Positions 11,103 to 23,519 of a stretch of DNA of 64,000 bases are shown here, piece by piece (the stretch's first letter is position 1; each line of letters opens with the position of its first letter). This DNA comes from Brachynemurus nebulosus (taxonomy: Eukaryota; Arthropoda; Insecta; Neuroptera; Myrmeleontidae). The notes beneath the pieces are model-generated. The model saw only the letters and a program-made list of their open reading frames with translations. It was not told where the DNA came from and ran no database searches. The position numbers and the translations under genes were made by a program. Location: the NCBI GenBank assembly GCA_035578155.1, contig JAPWDM010000012.1, positions 17,457,619 to 17,521,618 of the forward strand, written 5' to 3'.

Positions 11103-11962
11103 GGGGAGGGTAAGGTTAATTCGTTCAAAAAGGGCATGTTTTTGTTATTTTTTTGTGACGACACATTTAAAATCTCTTTATTAAAACCAGTGGTACATTA
11201 AAGTATAACATTCGAAGAATATTGTATAAAATTTTCACGACGAAATATTAAAAAATACAGTAATGGCAGCAATTATTCGAACGTGTCTCGGAAAGAAGTA
11301 GAATTGCCGTGCCCCTCATAACTTGGTGCTGGATCATCCGAAATAAAAAAATTAAAGTTCATTCGTTAAATAATAGTTTTCATCAGGTAACGCTGGGAGA
11401 GTTTTTCGAAATTTCAATTTTTCACTTTTTTTGGAACACTTAGAACGGAAAAACACGATTTTTGTGAAAAAAATTGGCTAATTGGTTATTGTAAAATTAA
11501 AATTATTAACAAATTTGAAAAAACTCTCCTGCGTTGCCTCGTATATTATGTACAGAAATAGTGTTCAAAATTTCAAATGGATCGGTGCTGTAGTTTTGAA
11601 GTTATAAGGGGCACCGACTTTGAAAACGTGAGCTGTGGGGAAAACGCTTTAAAGTTTTGAACACTTTAAAATTCTTGTATAAAACTGATATAGAATACTT
11701 ACTGCTAAAGTACCCTACACTGACAAAATATACAGTACAGGTATAAACACGTTAGTACTTCCATTGAAATTTCTATAATATAACTAAGAGAAAGATATAT
11801 AGAGAGCGAAACATCTGCCAGGTAACAACAGAAATGCTTATAACTTCGTCAATTTTGCTCCAATCAACTTGAAATTTTGAGACAATATTCTTGAGATATT
11901 ATCCATTCAGTTAAAAAAATGAAAAAATGCAAAAAAAATTATTTTAATACCTTACCCTGCCC
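11103..11962. mobile_element. TTAA-flanked non-autonomous element
   Basis: TTAA at 11099-11102 and 11963-11966 flank inverted ends GGGGAGGGTAAGGT and the complement of GGGCAGGGTAAGGT. Length 860 bp. TTAA duplication is characteristic of piggyBac-type insertion; there is no transposase. The interior holds phrases typical of diverged insect repeats (GTTATAAGGGGCACCGAC, GCTTATAACTTCGTC) but no frame of note. Confidence 0.65.
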
Positions 11963-11966
11963 TTAA

Positions 11967-13221
11967 AGAGGAGTCCAGATAATTTTGAATATTCGCAAAA
12001 ACAAGTTATACACAGGCGACGCAGTTTTCAGTTTCGGACTGCGCATCTGATTTTCAGAGGTACAATTATTTTTGTCAAAAATATAACACTAACGCACTGG
12101 AAGATAATACATATAACGAATATCCATCCCTGTTGTATAAAAAAATTTGGTAGCTTTGGTAGGTATGTAGTGTAGTAGACACCTAATTTTTGTACCTTAT
12201 GTTTTAATAAAATTCATTGGCCCGAACTTAACCATATACATGTAATACATGTACAGCGGACTATATGAAATGTTTTATTGAATAAAAAATTTTTGTTTCT
12301 AAAATTATTATCAGTAGCTCTACACGTTTATTTACAAAAATATGTATGTAAAGATATGTATATAAAGATATGTCGAATCTAAAAGTACGAGAAGTTCATT
12401 CAAAGAAGTAATAGCCCAAAAAAAAAAAACTGTACCACAAATAGGTGATGGCACACAGCTTCCTCGTACGCGTAACAGGTTATTATCCAACCTTTAAAGT
12501 GATTTTGTGCTTAAACTGTATCTTATCTTAAATTTCATATCTTTTATTAGAATAATAATTACTGTTAATTATTTGGATTTATATTTTTTAAGGCCCCTTC
12601 TACGAGCCCACTAATTTTGAGTCAAACAATACAAATTTTTTGATAAAGGTCAGTTAGAGGATTCTTTAGGGGCTAAAAGAGTACTCTCAAAAACTAAATT
12701 ATTTTATAGTTAAAAAATATATTACATATTTCAAAGATTAGAGTTTGCAACCCTATATCTCTAGCAACATAGGAGACAGAGGTCAAGTTTCTGCATTTAT
12801 CAGTACTAGAATAGTAGAGAATTCATGTAAAAGAATAGTTGAATAAGCCGCTGAGCCGAATACCATATACTTAATCGGCTAGAACCTTTAATTATTTTTT
12901 TAAAAATAATTTTTTTTTTACATATAATTTTAAAAAAGTTTTATTCCATTAATTTTTTATTTTTTTACTTTTATTAATTATTTTTATTTTTATTTTATTT
13001 TATTTTTTTTTTTTTTATTAATTGCATACTACAAATGTTAAAGACACAGACCAATGAACACTTATATTATACTTCTAGATAGACAAAGCGTAAAGCCAGT
13101 TTGTAGACATTTTTCTTGAAGCAGCTAACAGGGTGAGATGGGTGAGATTTAATGAATATAATATAATGTCAATTTTTGAGCAAATGTGACTATAATTATT
13201 ACAGGACATAATTTTTATACG
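11967..13221. other. Unassigned stretch
   Basis: AT-rich, becoming almost pure T/A between 12890 and 13020. TTTTTTAAGGCCCCTTCTAC at about 12585-12604 resembles one end of a TTAA element, but no partner end was found. No coding frame above 60 codons. Confidence 0.4.
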
Positions 13222-13223
13222 TA

Positions 13224-13669
13224 GGGTCGGGGAGGGGCAAAATGGGGTACCCCAAAAATTTAGTAAAAATTTTTATATTTTCAAATTTGATAATATTGAA
13301 AACCAAATAAATATATTATATTATAAATATATTATAATATATCAATATTTACAAAAAATATTGATAATATAACTTTATGTAGTAAGAATTATTAAAAAAA
13401 TAATTATTTTTCGCCTCTGCATCCACTACTAATATAAATGGTGATTCGTTTCACGTAAATTACTCCCAAAAAATACTTTTAGTAGCTTCGTCTTCTTATG
13501 AATATATTTATAATCTTACATTATTAAGGGGTACCCAATTTTTTTCTTACGGCAGCTCGAAATTTGATTATTTTACTTTAATTACGACTGAAAATAATAA
13601 AATTCAGCATATTTCGGTCCTTAAAATCATAACGGTTTCTTAAGTACCCCGTTTTACCCCCCCTTCCCC
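13224..13669. mobile_element. TA-flanked pogo-like MITE, family P1
   Basis: Bounded by TA at 13222-13223 and 13670-13671. Ends: GGGTCGGGGAGGGGCAAAAT at the left and the complement of GGGGAAGGGGGGGTAAAACG at the right, each followed by GGGGTAC. Further copies of GGGGTACC-type motif occur inside (near 13528). Both flanks also read TACGTA, so the true ends could lie two bases further out. Non-coding, 446 bp. Assignment to the pogo/Tigger group is by TIR style and TA target only. Confidence 0.65.
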
Positions 13670-13792
13670 TACGTATTTTGAAAATAAAGCAAATACCACT
13701 TTCTTTCTTTCAAAATTTTGCAGTTTCTTCTCAAAAAAAGTAAAATTTTATTATCAATCTTATATTTTGACAATAGTTATTTGAAAACCTTA

Positions 13793-16555
13793 GGGGAGAG
13801 TGGGGGAATTCCGCGCGCTTAAGACACTTTTGACTAAATATAGGCCATTTGCATATTTGTTACAGCTAAAATATTATCAATAATAACTAAAAAACTTGTT
13901 TAATTTAATGTACTAATTAGGAATCCATAGTATATCTAGAAGGTTTATAAAAAAATAATTTGCAAAACATTGCACTTGCGCGGAATTCCCCACCCATTGG
14001 GGTAATTCCGCGCAACATGTGGGGTAATTTCGCGCGTTTATTGTTTTAATTTTATAAAAGGATTTATTAAACAAATTTTACATTTTAAATAAATTTATTG
14101 AAATACAAAATGGTTATTAATAATATTATAAGGTATATTTCTAAAACTACATATGCAAATATTGAGAAATTACTTTTGAAATCATTTACGAAAAATTTGA
14201 TTGTTCATTTTAGTTATTTTCAGGCTTTATGTTTTCTTTTTCTTTTCCTTTTTTCCTTTCCTACTCACACATATATCACATTCATAGTCCTCTGCACTAT
14301 CCCACCCACTACAATCGGCATGTGCCCAAAAACCACAGAGTACACATCTATACCAAAGTTCATTGTCCCTTCCCCCCTCCTCACAGTAAAAACAAACCTC
14401 ATTATTTTGATCTTTAGGATTTAAATCGTCATTAAATTCGTCATCGTCGCAGATATCCTGCAGGGATACGTCTGACTCATCAGATGAATCATCTGCTTTA
14501 CGTTTTTTAGTCAACTTTCTTTTTTTGTAGCTTTCAAAGTCCAGTTTTCTTTTCAAAGAGCCTTTCTTGCTATTCTTTTCGTTTCTCTTTCTCTGACGTT
14601 CAAGTTTACTTCTCTCCTTACTTTCCTTGTCTTTTTTCTTTTTCTCAAGATAGAGTTTGATAGGGCTGCTGGTGAGAATCTCTGAATGTAGCTTTTTGTT
14701 TGAGGCTGTAACTTTGTTGGTAACATTATGTTTAGGGATTGGTGCTACATCTGCAACTGATATATATGAAGGTCCAGGCTTGTTAACAAGTTCATCCTGA
14801 AGACCTGAAGACCTTGGAACAATGCTCAGATCAGTTACGGACTGCTCCTTCCTGGATGGTGTTTCTGGATCATCTTCTACGACTAGTTCCCGGAATTCGT
14901 TTGCAGGGGCGAAATCCTCCGATGTAAATTTGTCCGGGTTCAGCGGGTAGATTCCAGCGGCAGAAAATCCCTTGATTCCCTTTTCCATAGTGGCCACTTT
15001 TACATATGCAATATTTAGCAATGAAGGTATATCAGACGTCAAGATTTTGGTATGAGCATGCTGTCTCATAAACAAACCAAACTCTCTTGAGAGTGCACTT
15101 TTGAGTGGTCCAAAAAACGTCAGGTCCAAAGGCTGGAGGCGATGGCTAGTATGTGGTGGGATAGAAACCAACGTTATGTGGTTTTTCTTGCACACTTCAT
15201 ATGCTTCAAGAGTTATGTGACTTCCATGGTTGCCACAAATCAAAAGGACGGGGTCATCCTTAGAAAGCTTTGTATGAGCACAAAAATGTTCAAGCCATTT
15301 GACAAACAGCTGTTCGTTGCTCCAGCCATTCTTTGAAAACTCATAAACGGTACCAGCTGGGCCTCCCCTCTTTAGGTGAGCGGCAATTCTCATCCTCGGA
15401 TAAATAATCATTGGAGGCACATATGAACCCGATGCGCTGACACAACAAACAACAGTGATGGTCCGTCCTCGTTCAGCAGATGTGGCCGTACCAACTCTCT
15501 TTTGTCCTTTTTTAGCGTACACTTTTGCTGATTTCTTTTGGACGTTAGATATCCCAGTTTCATCCTGGTTGAAAATTCTACTTGGAGGATAAGCATATGC
15601 TTCTCAAAAACCTTCTGAAGGTTTGTATAAAAGCGGCTAACTTCTTCCTCATTAAATGAAGATATTCTGTTGATGCTTGTGTTGTCTGGTTCCCTTAAGC
15701 GTATTTCAGGATTTCTTCGTAGAAAACCATAGAGCCAGTCTTTACCAGCAAGTTTTTTCTCAGTGTCAAAATTATGTTTCAAATTTAATTTTGTTGCAAA
15801 ATCATAAGCGAGTCTTCGCAGCTCTATAGGAGTAAGGCCATAGAATAAATTGGCAAGTTTTACTACGTGATTGGCGATCTCTGTTTCTTGCGTTTTATCA
15901 AAAACAGGCTTACGACCCAAAGTCGGCATTAAACTATCTTTGGCTTTCAATTTATCCCTTAAAGTCGATTCAGGAATACCGAACTTTTTTCCGGCTCCTC
16001 TTATTGAAGAGCCGTCCTTGATTGAATCCATAGCTTCATTAAGCTGATCTTCAGTCCAAGACTGCTTGTTTGTTTTTCTTGTGTACGTCCGTGGCATCTA
16101 TAGAAAATTAAAAATAATGTAAACAACCATAAAAGCAGTTGAGAGGGAAATCCGCGCACTATGGCGGAACACGCGCGAAATTACCCCACAGGGACGCGAG
16201 TGGTTTTCTAACCTACTGTACATTCTCAGATTAAACAAATAAACAAACCAAATATACTAAAATGATGGGGGAGAAAAGAGCTACTCACCGCTAAAAGAAG
16301 TGTGTTAATTGATGGTAGGATCAAATCACAGTCACTGATTAAATAACTTTCAAAAATAACAAGAAACAACGTCGAAACAAAAGTTTACCAGTAACAAAAC
16401 TCGTGTGAATGTCAAGCGCGCTGAGCAGAAGTAGGAGTAGTTACCGATGTCACCGCTTGGGGGCAGCACCAAGCGGGACATCAAATTTAGCTTCAGTCCA
16501 CGAGAAATTATGTGCGCGAAATTACCCCACTGCGCGAAATTCCCCCACTCTCCCC
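13793..16555. mobile_element. Pogo/Tigger-like transposon, family P2, complete but dead
   Basis: A 2763-bp element with both ends intact. TA lies at 13791-13792 and 16556-16557. The TIRs are 24 bp with one mismatch, starting GGGGAGAGTGGGGGAATT at each end. At least eight copies of a motif close to GGGGTAATTTCGCGC occur in both orientations near the ends (13807, 13978, 13999, 14021, 16146, 16172, 16512 and 16531 or thereabouts); they are probably transposase-binding sites. One transposase gene lies inside on the minus strand, inactivated (see 14227-16097). Confidence 0.92.
14227..16097 (-). pseudogene. Pogo-like DDE transposase with C-terminal zinc finger, frameshifted
   Basis: Read on the minus strand from the ATG at 16097. 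Residues 13-51 form a pipsqueak/CENP-B-type HTH (SIRGAGKKFGIPESTLRDKL); about 61-155 is the second, CENP-B-type DNA-binding domain (GRKPVF, GKDWLYGFLRRNP). Around 15597-15610 the frame shifts by one base; the continuing frame holds NQDETGIS (first catalytic Asp) and, without a stop, the DDE_1 core. The second catalytic motif reads ICGNHGSH where the family has CDNHGSH: Asp is replaced by Gly (codon at 15232-15234, a one-base change). The third, LQPLDL, is intact. A Lys-rich basic region and a PHD-like finger (CFYCEEGG, WYRCVLCGFWAHADC, CDIC) close the protein. Together about 620 residues, normal to long for the group. Frameshift plus lost Asp make activity impossible as read. Confidence 0.93.
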
Positions 16556-16557
16556 TA

Positions 16558-16755
16558 CTACGGATACAATCGGTTATTGCATTATTTACTATATTACAGA
16601 ATACTATTAGGTCGGAACTTGGTCGTATCTGGCTGCCTCTTATATATAATTAGTCTATATAATATAATATATAATATGTTCATTGGTCTGTGATTGAAGA
16701 TAAATTTCATCAAATATCTGTTTACCAAACTGGGAGCTTGTTTTTAAAAAAAAAA
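16558..16755. other. AT-rich spacer
   Basis: TATATAATATAATATATAAT-type sequence; nothing further seen. Confidence 0.5.
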
Positions 16756-16759
16756 TTAA

Positions 16760-17255
16760 CTCTTTGCACTCAAGCAAAAAAAAAGTTAGTTGTAAATAGG
16801 CTGATAAGACATGTAGCTAAATTCGAATAAAGGCTGATGTGTCATTTTGTCCGTATATGTCGTTTTGTACGTATTCCCCTAGCACATGACAACGACCGAC
16901 GTTCTTTTTTTGACGGATTCTTTTGACGTTCTAACCTTGTTTCCCCAAGGTTGAATACTAAATGCGCTAAATACGTCCTCAATGCTGTTTTTATTAGTTT
17001 ATAATTTTAAAAAGATAATTCAACGTGATTTTGTATTATTTTATTTACTATTTTTCTAATAAATGAATGTGTTTGCAGTTATTAAATAAAATATTCATGT
17101 AATGTGAAGTATGAACAGTCATTACAGTTCAACATTCAGTGTGTCATGTGGTACATGTCTTATGATCCAACAGACAAAACACCTTTAAATATGGTAGAGT
17201 TAATGGACAAACCACCTTGTCATGCTGTAGGTACATGTCTTATAAGCGCAAAGGG
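16760..17255. mobile_element. TTAA-flanked piggyBac-like MITE
   Basis: TTAA at 16756-16759 and 17256-17259. Inverted ends: CTCTTTGCACTCAAGC at the left and the complement of CCCTTTGCGCTTATAAG at the right. A subterminal phrase ACATGTCTTAT recurs at 17153, 17233 and inverted at about 16805. Length 496 bp, non-coding. C(C/T)CTTTGCRCT-type ends next to TTAA fit piggyBac-like MITEs. Confidence 0.7.
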
Positions 17256-17259
17256 TTAA

Positions 17260-18212
17260 TCTCCTTCCCGATCCCAATAAATGAATAGGCGAAAGCTTTT
17301 CACAAGCATTGTACAATATTTTAAAAATCATAAGCCACTCTTATTATTTTCATGTTAAAAACGAATTTTACGTGACGTAATTTACGGATTCTATATCAAT
17401 AAATATTACTTACTTTATTCACCGCGAGTTAGTTCACCGTTTACTTCGCTCGTATTTTGTTCGAAAAATGGTCATAATTTGTTTCATGACTATACCTTTT
17501 ATTTTTTTGTAATAAACGCTTTTTATGGTGGTAATAATTTTTTTTTTTGTCTATAAATGGTAAAAATATTCTAGATAGGATTATTTTTAACTTTTGGTGC
17601 TCCCTTACGTTTTTTTGTTCAAGCATATCTTTCAGCGGGCCATGGCCAGTTTTTTTTATTTTATGACTTAATTTTTATGTGTATTAACAGTTACGGCAAC
17701 GTTCGGCCACTGAAATATTTTTTTTGGGCGATAAAATTTAATTTAATAGCTAATTTTGCTGATATATTTTATTTATATAGTTCAAACAATTTTTACTGTA
17801 TAAAGGTGAAAATTAAAGTGTAGGTATTTTGTTTTTGATCTTTGAAATTGAAAAAGTTTTTTCTAAGGAAAAGTTTGTGCAAGACAGGTAAATGGAAATT
17901 TAATTTTTCCGATAGAACAATTCTGAATAATATATTGACACATGTCAAATATTTTCTATTATTTTTCCGTGTAGAAAAAGAAAGTTAGATATCTTTTCAT
18001 CAAGACTCTGATAAAGCTGTAGCATAAATACTTCTCTAATTTGAATATTTCTGACGATTTTATCAGTCTAACAAGACTATGGATGCAGAATGAAATTTGC
18101 GATTTTGATGAAACTTATAGATGTTTTAGATTTTCTGTATAAATTTTCATCCGCTATTTTATCCCCTTAAGGAAATTAATTTTGATATTTAATGTATATT
18201 ATAGCACTTTCG
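17260..18212. other. Unassigned stretch
   Basis: AT-rich. No element ends or coding motifs recognised. Confidence 0.4.
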
Positions 18213-18365
18213 GGGTTAAATCGAATCCAACGACATCTCTCTTCTCAAAATCGATCAAATTGTTTAGAATGGAGGCTGCGCCAGAGAAACAGACATAGTT
18301 ACGTATTGTGTATAACCCAAAAATATAACCCTCCTTCGGTGGTTGTAGGGTGAGAATATAAAAAT
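18213..18365. repeat. Dispersed repeat G, copy 2
   Basis: Matches 6650-6805 in the same orientation (GGGGTTAAATCGAATCC, TTGTTTAGA, GGCTGCGC, ATAACCCTCCTTCGGTGG). Unlike copy 1, it is not followed by repeat F. Confidence 0.5.
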
Positions 18366-18617
18366 ATTTTAAACACAATTTGCGTAGAACGTTTTCTAAA
18401 CTTTTTCAAACCATATATAAGAATATAGTAAAATTATTAGTTTTGTCGAAAAAGCGAATTCCTTTCTTATATGGCCATTCGTAAATAACGAAAAAATTTA
18501 ATTTCCTGTGTGCAATATATTAACAATTATTGATAATTTATTGCAAAAAAAAAAAAAAAAACTAGATTTATAACCTTTAAAATTTTTTTCTTTTCATGTA
18601 AACATACTATACATATA

Positions 18618-19967
18618 GGGGAGATTGGGGTAAAGTGGCCATTGGCCTTTACTCACCGGAAACTACTCCAATCTAGTGGCGAAGCCGTTAGTATTCTATT
18701 AAAACGGCAATGATCAGTTCACTAGATTGCATGAATTAAAACGAATTTTCTTAATTTTCTAGTGTTGATGTAAGGTAAGTTTAAGTTGTATTCTCACTAT
18801 TTTTTTTTATTACTTAACTACAAATACAATTTTTTAATTGGGATAGCTAAAAACTCTGTCTAAGTATCTTTAAAATAGTGTAGTATACGATGAATCAGAA
18901 AATTCTTTCTTGGAAGTAATTGTGGTTTGGCGAAATGGCGTCTAACCGGGTAAAATGGCCAGGCTTATAATGGGGAAAAGTGGTTACTGTCTCCGATCAC
19001 TGCTCAAGTTGAATTGTTAGAACATTTTAACATATTATATTAAATTCAGAACTTTTCTTTAGTTCTTTATATTTTATAAACACAAGAATTGCCTGAAATC
19101 AGTTTTTAGGATTCCGAGAAAAAATGTGAAAAAGGAACCCTTATAGTGAGACTTCAATGTCCGTCCGTTCGTCCGCCCGTTGGTATATAATAATTAATGA
19201 TACAAATCAACCTATGATTTTGTATATAAACATGTTTAATACTTCAAGATTTCTTTTTGGGTTAAAATAGGTGCCCCTGGCCACTTTAACCAACATAGTG
19301 GGGTAAAATGGTCCTTTACACATGTTGCGAAAGACAAAAATTTTGTGGTATTTGACAATTTTTTAAAAACCATCTTAGTGTGTTTATTACTTCTTACTAA
19401 ACTGATAATACACATTTTTAAATTATTTTGTACTATATTTTTAATAAAAATCACCGATAAAATTTCAGTTTTTAAAAAGATCGCCAAAACGATGCTTTCT
19501 GTGACGTCAAATCGTATGACGTTATTGGCTCTTAAACATTGAGTAGTAGTAGTAGTAGGTCTAGTAATGAAAATTAATAATTAAAAATTTTTTTCATAGT
19601 TACCAAAAAAGTAAACAGTTTTTTTCCTAACTACAAATATCACAAATATAATACCTACATATTCGAACGAGCTTGTGACGTAAGCTGCTTTTGCTTGATG
19701 TTTTTGATTACGTCATTTTTAACGTAAATTTTGTAATTTTATTTAATTAAAATTTTTATATTTTTGAATGAAATAACTTGTAAAAAAGCAATATTCAATA
19801 TCATTATGACTCGAGCAATTGTTTAAAAATCAAAATAGATATTTTTTCAACTACTGTTCCATTGGAAGGCAACTATATGCTAAATACTTATTAATTTGTA
19901 TCTCTTTTCAAATAAATAAACTAAACAACATTTTGCCTTAGAGTGGCCACTTTTCCCCAGTCTCCCC
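18618..19967. mobile_element. TA-flanked pogo-like non-autonomous element, family P3
   Basis: TA at 18616-18617 and 19968-19969. Ends GGGGAGATTGGGGTAAAGTG and the complement of GGGGAGACTGGGGAAAAGTG, both followed by GCCA. The motif GGGGTAAARTGGCC recurs inside: CCGGGTAAAATGGCCA near 18947, GGGGAAAAGTGGTT near 18973, GTGGGGTAAAATGG near 19298, and inverted near 19278. No transposase in 1350 bp. The first eight TIR bases match family P2 exactly, which suggests a related transposase. A diverged insect repeat with CGTCCGTCCGTTCGTCCG (about 19159) lies inside, probably an older insertion. Confidence 0.8.
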
Positions 19968-19969
19968 TA

Positions 19970-20882
19970 CTTAAATATACATATTTTGGGCTAACAATAA
20001 ATGTGTATTTTATTTTTTTTGATATAAACACGACACAAAACATTCTCAAAATATGTGTTTTGTAGTTTTTGTACAATTCCTTTTATTCCGTCATCTATAA
20101 TAGTAGTTAGCTCTGGTGGCCTAGTAAGAGTAGTCATTTATTTTTTTTTTATTTTGTTGAGTAGCAAACAAGCTGGGTACGCAGGAGCTATTTATTGATG
20201 GGAAAGTTTATATTTTAACTAAAAGTGCGTTATATATCATTTTTATGTAGAGCCATTTATTTATAATATGTATATAAATTTTTATTTTTATTTACCACGC
20301 GCCCGGCCTGGCCCGACCGGTCCCGTCTCCTCCCCCCCCCCAAATTTTTATTGATTCATATTTTCCGTTTCTTTCAACGGTATAATAATAATACGAGTTA
20401 CTCGCTCTATACAAGGCAAGGCAGACGCTTGTGTAAATTTTGAACGAAATGAATGGCGTAAATTAAATTATCATATTTTAACGAAAACGTTCGGGGAGGT
20501 ATCAGAAATGTCTTTCTTTTCTTAGAATACGGTTTTCTATTAAAAGTCAAATTTGAATATAGATTTTTGCGGAATAAATTGCTATTATAAATCACATGTT
20601 CCTATTTTTTCTGAAAGCATTTCCAAACAACATTTTTTTTTGGCATTGAAATCAATACGTAATTTTTGATATTCAATAATTCTAAAATATTTCTATTATA
20701 ACATCTCCGGCATGTTAGACAAATTATGATACAATTTTAACCATTTTTTTTTACCGCCTAGGGTGTCAGAAATCGAGGGTGCCAAAAATCTGGGGACACT
20801 GTACGTATTTTTGTTAACTTAGTTCACGTTCCAAACGATTTTAGTATTTATGTATTTTTATGTTAAAAGGTTGATCGAATAT
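19970..20882. other. Unassigned stretch with a short GC-rich patch
   Basis: AT-rich except for CGCGCCCGGCCTGGCCCGAC and following C-run at about 20299-20340, sharply different from its surroundings. No gene seen. Confidence 0.4.
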
Positions 20883-21338
20883 ACTGTGCGAGTTTTTCGA
20901 GAGTTGCCATTCTTATTACAACCAAACCGTTGATTTAATCGAAAAATTGTTCAAATAAGAGTTATAGATATCGACGGGGGCAACCGATTGCTATAGTCAG
21001 GAGCTTTATAGCTCTTATGGTTTTCGAGCTATGATACAAACTTATAGATTTTTAAATGGGACTATATATTAATTTTACGATAAAACTGATCTAATGCATT
21101 AATTAACAACATGAATGATCAAAAAAATTTTTTTAGCCAATTTTAATTTTTTAATTTTTCTTTAATTTATCAGTTAGACGGTAAAAATATGCATATGTAT
21201 TTGAGGCTACTTTAACGGATAGTGTTTTTCTTGGTTACATTTCTATTACATCCAAGAAAAGAACTTTTTTCCAGTACCATTTCTATCATAAAAATTTGGT
21301 TGTAATAGAAATAGTAACTCTCAAAAAACTCACCTGGT
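20883..21338. mobile_element. Family D MITE, copy D2
   Basis: ACTGTGCGAGTTTTTCGAGA at the left and CTCAAAAAACTCACCTGGT at the right; opposite orientation to D1 and same orientation as D3. Internal landmarks shared with D3: TTAGATTTTTAAATG-type, CTGATCTAATGCATTAATTA, TTGAGGCTACTT. Confidence 0.85.
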
Positions 21339-21481
21339 ATTATATCTAGAAAAGTGTGTTAACAAAGGGGTCAGTCAAACTTTTTTTTAATATCACTTTT
21401 TATGATTTTTTAAATTCTCTTTTTATCATTTTTGACGTTAAACAAACATACTAACATTGCAAGTTAAATAAATGCTTTTAA

Positions 21482-22272
21482 GGTACCATCACAGTGTTAT
21501 TGGTAGAAAAATAGTCAATTTTCGTGGTTATTTTTGGGATGGATAGGATGGGGGAATGGGGACGATTTTTTTTTTACGATTAATATTACTATTTAACAAT
21601 ACAGTAGTATATTATTCAACAAGCTGGTAATAGCCATTGCAAGCGAGTAGAATACAATACAATATTTTTTCTAGGACTTTTTTTTATTTAAATATTGAAT
21701 ATTTTTAAATCAAAAGAATACAATTTTTAATCTATCTCTAATTTCATTTAAATGTTTATATATGTACAAACGATGAAAACAAAATACAAGCTACTTTGTT
21801 TACTTAGATGTTACTACGCAACATATTTGAAATTAAAAATTGATACGTATATTATACACAAAACAAAAGCCAGCTCATTGAATAATGGTTAATACGGTGA
21901 TTTCATTGGTCAAAAAGTAATGACAATTCCTCCACACCTTTGAATAATGCCTAACTTTCTCAACAATTGTAACGGATATGTAATGAGTGTGTTCTTCAAC
22001 AGGAGTAGAAAAAAATTTTTTTTATTCATTTTTATTTATTTTTTATAATTATTTTAATTTTTTGAAAAAAGTGTCTTTAAAAAAGGGCGGAAATTGGTGC
22101 ACACGATTGCGACCGCAGTTTTCATCCGAAAAAAAATCAAATAGATTATCAATCTGTCGGTAAGCCGCTTTCTACCTATGGGAGCATTTCATCCCGATTC
22201 CCCCATCCTATCCATCCGAAAAAAAATTGCGGAAATTGACTGTTTTTCGGCCAATCATACTGTGAAGGTACC
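21482..22272. mobile_element. TTAA-flanked element, family I, complete copy
   Basis: TTAA at 21478-21481 and 22273-22276. Long imperfect TIRs of about 70 bp start GGTACCATCACAGTG and include AAATAGTCAATTTTCG and ATGGATAGGATGGGGGAAT. A second end is at 1-68. Subterminal sequence near 22080-22200 repeats CCCATCCTATCC-like pieces. Length 791 bp, no transposase. Confidence 0.75.
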
Positions 22273-22276
22273 TTAA

Positions 22277-23519
22277 TGAATAATTTATTATAAGTAAATA
22301 AGCATCAAATTAATTGATCTTCCTCACTCTTGGCGAATTCTATAGTAAATTATTAATTAATAAACTATACCGGGGAATTTTCAAAAATATTCTGATAAAT
22401 CTCTATAGAGTTTCTAGAATTTTTTAATAGGTATATAAAATTTTTCCATACAAATCTTGCCACTGGCAGAAAATGCACGATCAAGACCGAGTTTGCCCAT
22501 CACTCTCCTAAACGGTATACCCACGTAGTTTTATCAAAAATCAAGCGAATCATATCAAATATCCCAATAAATATTATGATTTCTTACATAAATGTACATA
22601 CATATTTTAAAAATTAACCCACATTACTCAAACGAACAAATTTATTTTTATCATCATCAATTAATTACATAATTGTTTTAAATGTTTTTGAAAAATCTTT
22701 TTCACTTAGATTATTATAAATTACATTGTTCTTATCACCCGTCTGTCGGTCTGTTGTCCTTTCCTATTTATTCAATTAAATTGTTGTGACATTTTTATTA
22801 ATTATTTTCTGTCCCTTTGACCTCAACAACAACAACATTTTATGTACATAATTCCTTCCCGCATTTCGTAAAAATGATTTAAATAAATTTGTGTTAATGT
22901 TGTTTTGTTTTGTTCGTCTATTTCGTCCGTCGAATCATGTCGTTCTCGTTCTTCTACAACTGTCACGAGTCTGCTACGATGATAGTAAAATTGGTAGATA
23001 AGAATAACTTTACCGCACGTGTGCACTCTCAAAATTTTCGATTTAACCCCTTATTGCATGAATTATGATGGAGGTGAAGAAAAAAATTTTTTTTACTGAA
23101 AATGTCTTTCACTTCTTGTAGTGATGCTCTTAGTATGTAAAACATACATATTTAAGTATGAGATTTCTCGACAATGACATCAGAACTTCAGAACGTTTGA
23201 ATGTCTGTTATTGGTCAATGACCATCATACTTTAAAACGGCGTACAATTATTTCTGTCTTTTTATATGTACATTTGGTAATAAGTTATGTCGCTTGGTAC
23301 TCTAAGCCCGTAGTCTAGCAATTCCGCAGCAGAGAAAGATTTAATTAAATATAGTTTAAAATAAATTTATTGTGACAGTTTGAATTCAAACACATTTACC
23401 CATTTAGCCCGCTGCACCACATACATTTCAAACATTGGCAAATTTAAATTTTGTCATTTTAAAGATGATATGATGTTGATGATATGTATTAATGGTAAAG
23501 TTTTCACACAACTACCACC
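22277..23519. other. Unassigned stretch
   Basis: AT-rich. TGCACGATCAAGACCGAGTT and TTTGCCCATCACTCTCC near 22473-22515 look like a decayed family C end (compare CAAGATCAAGACC and TTTGCTCATCACTA). ACAACAACAACA near 22826. The 69-codon frame at 22823-23032 has no motif. Confidence 0.4.

Noticed and set aside
14227..14424. Plus-strand frames of 108 and 62 codons opposite the transposase
   Set aside because: Antisense shadows of the Cys-rich C-terminus of the pogo-like transposase.
16409..16693. 94-codon frame across the right end of the P2 element
   Set aside because: Spans the TIR and the TA flank; cannot be an old gene.
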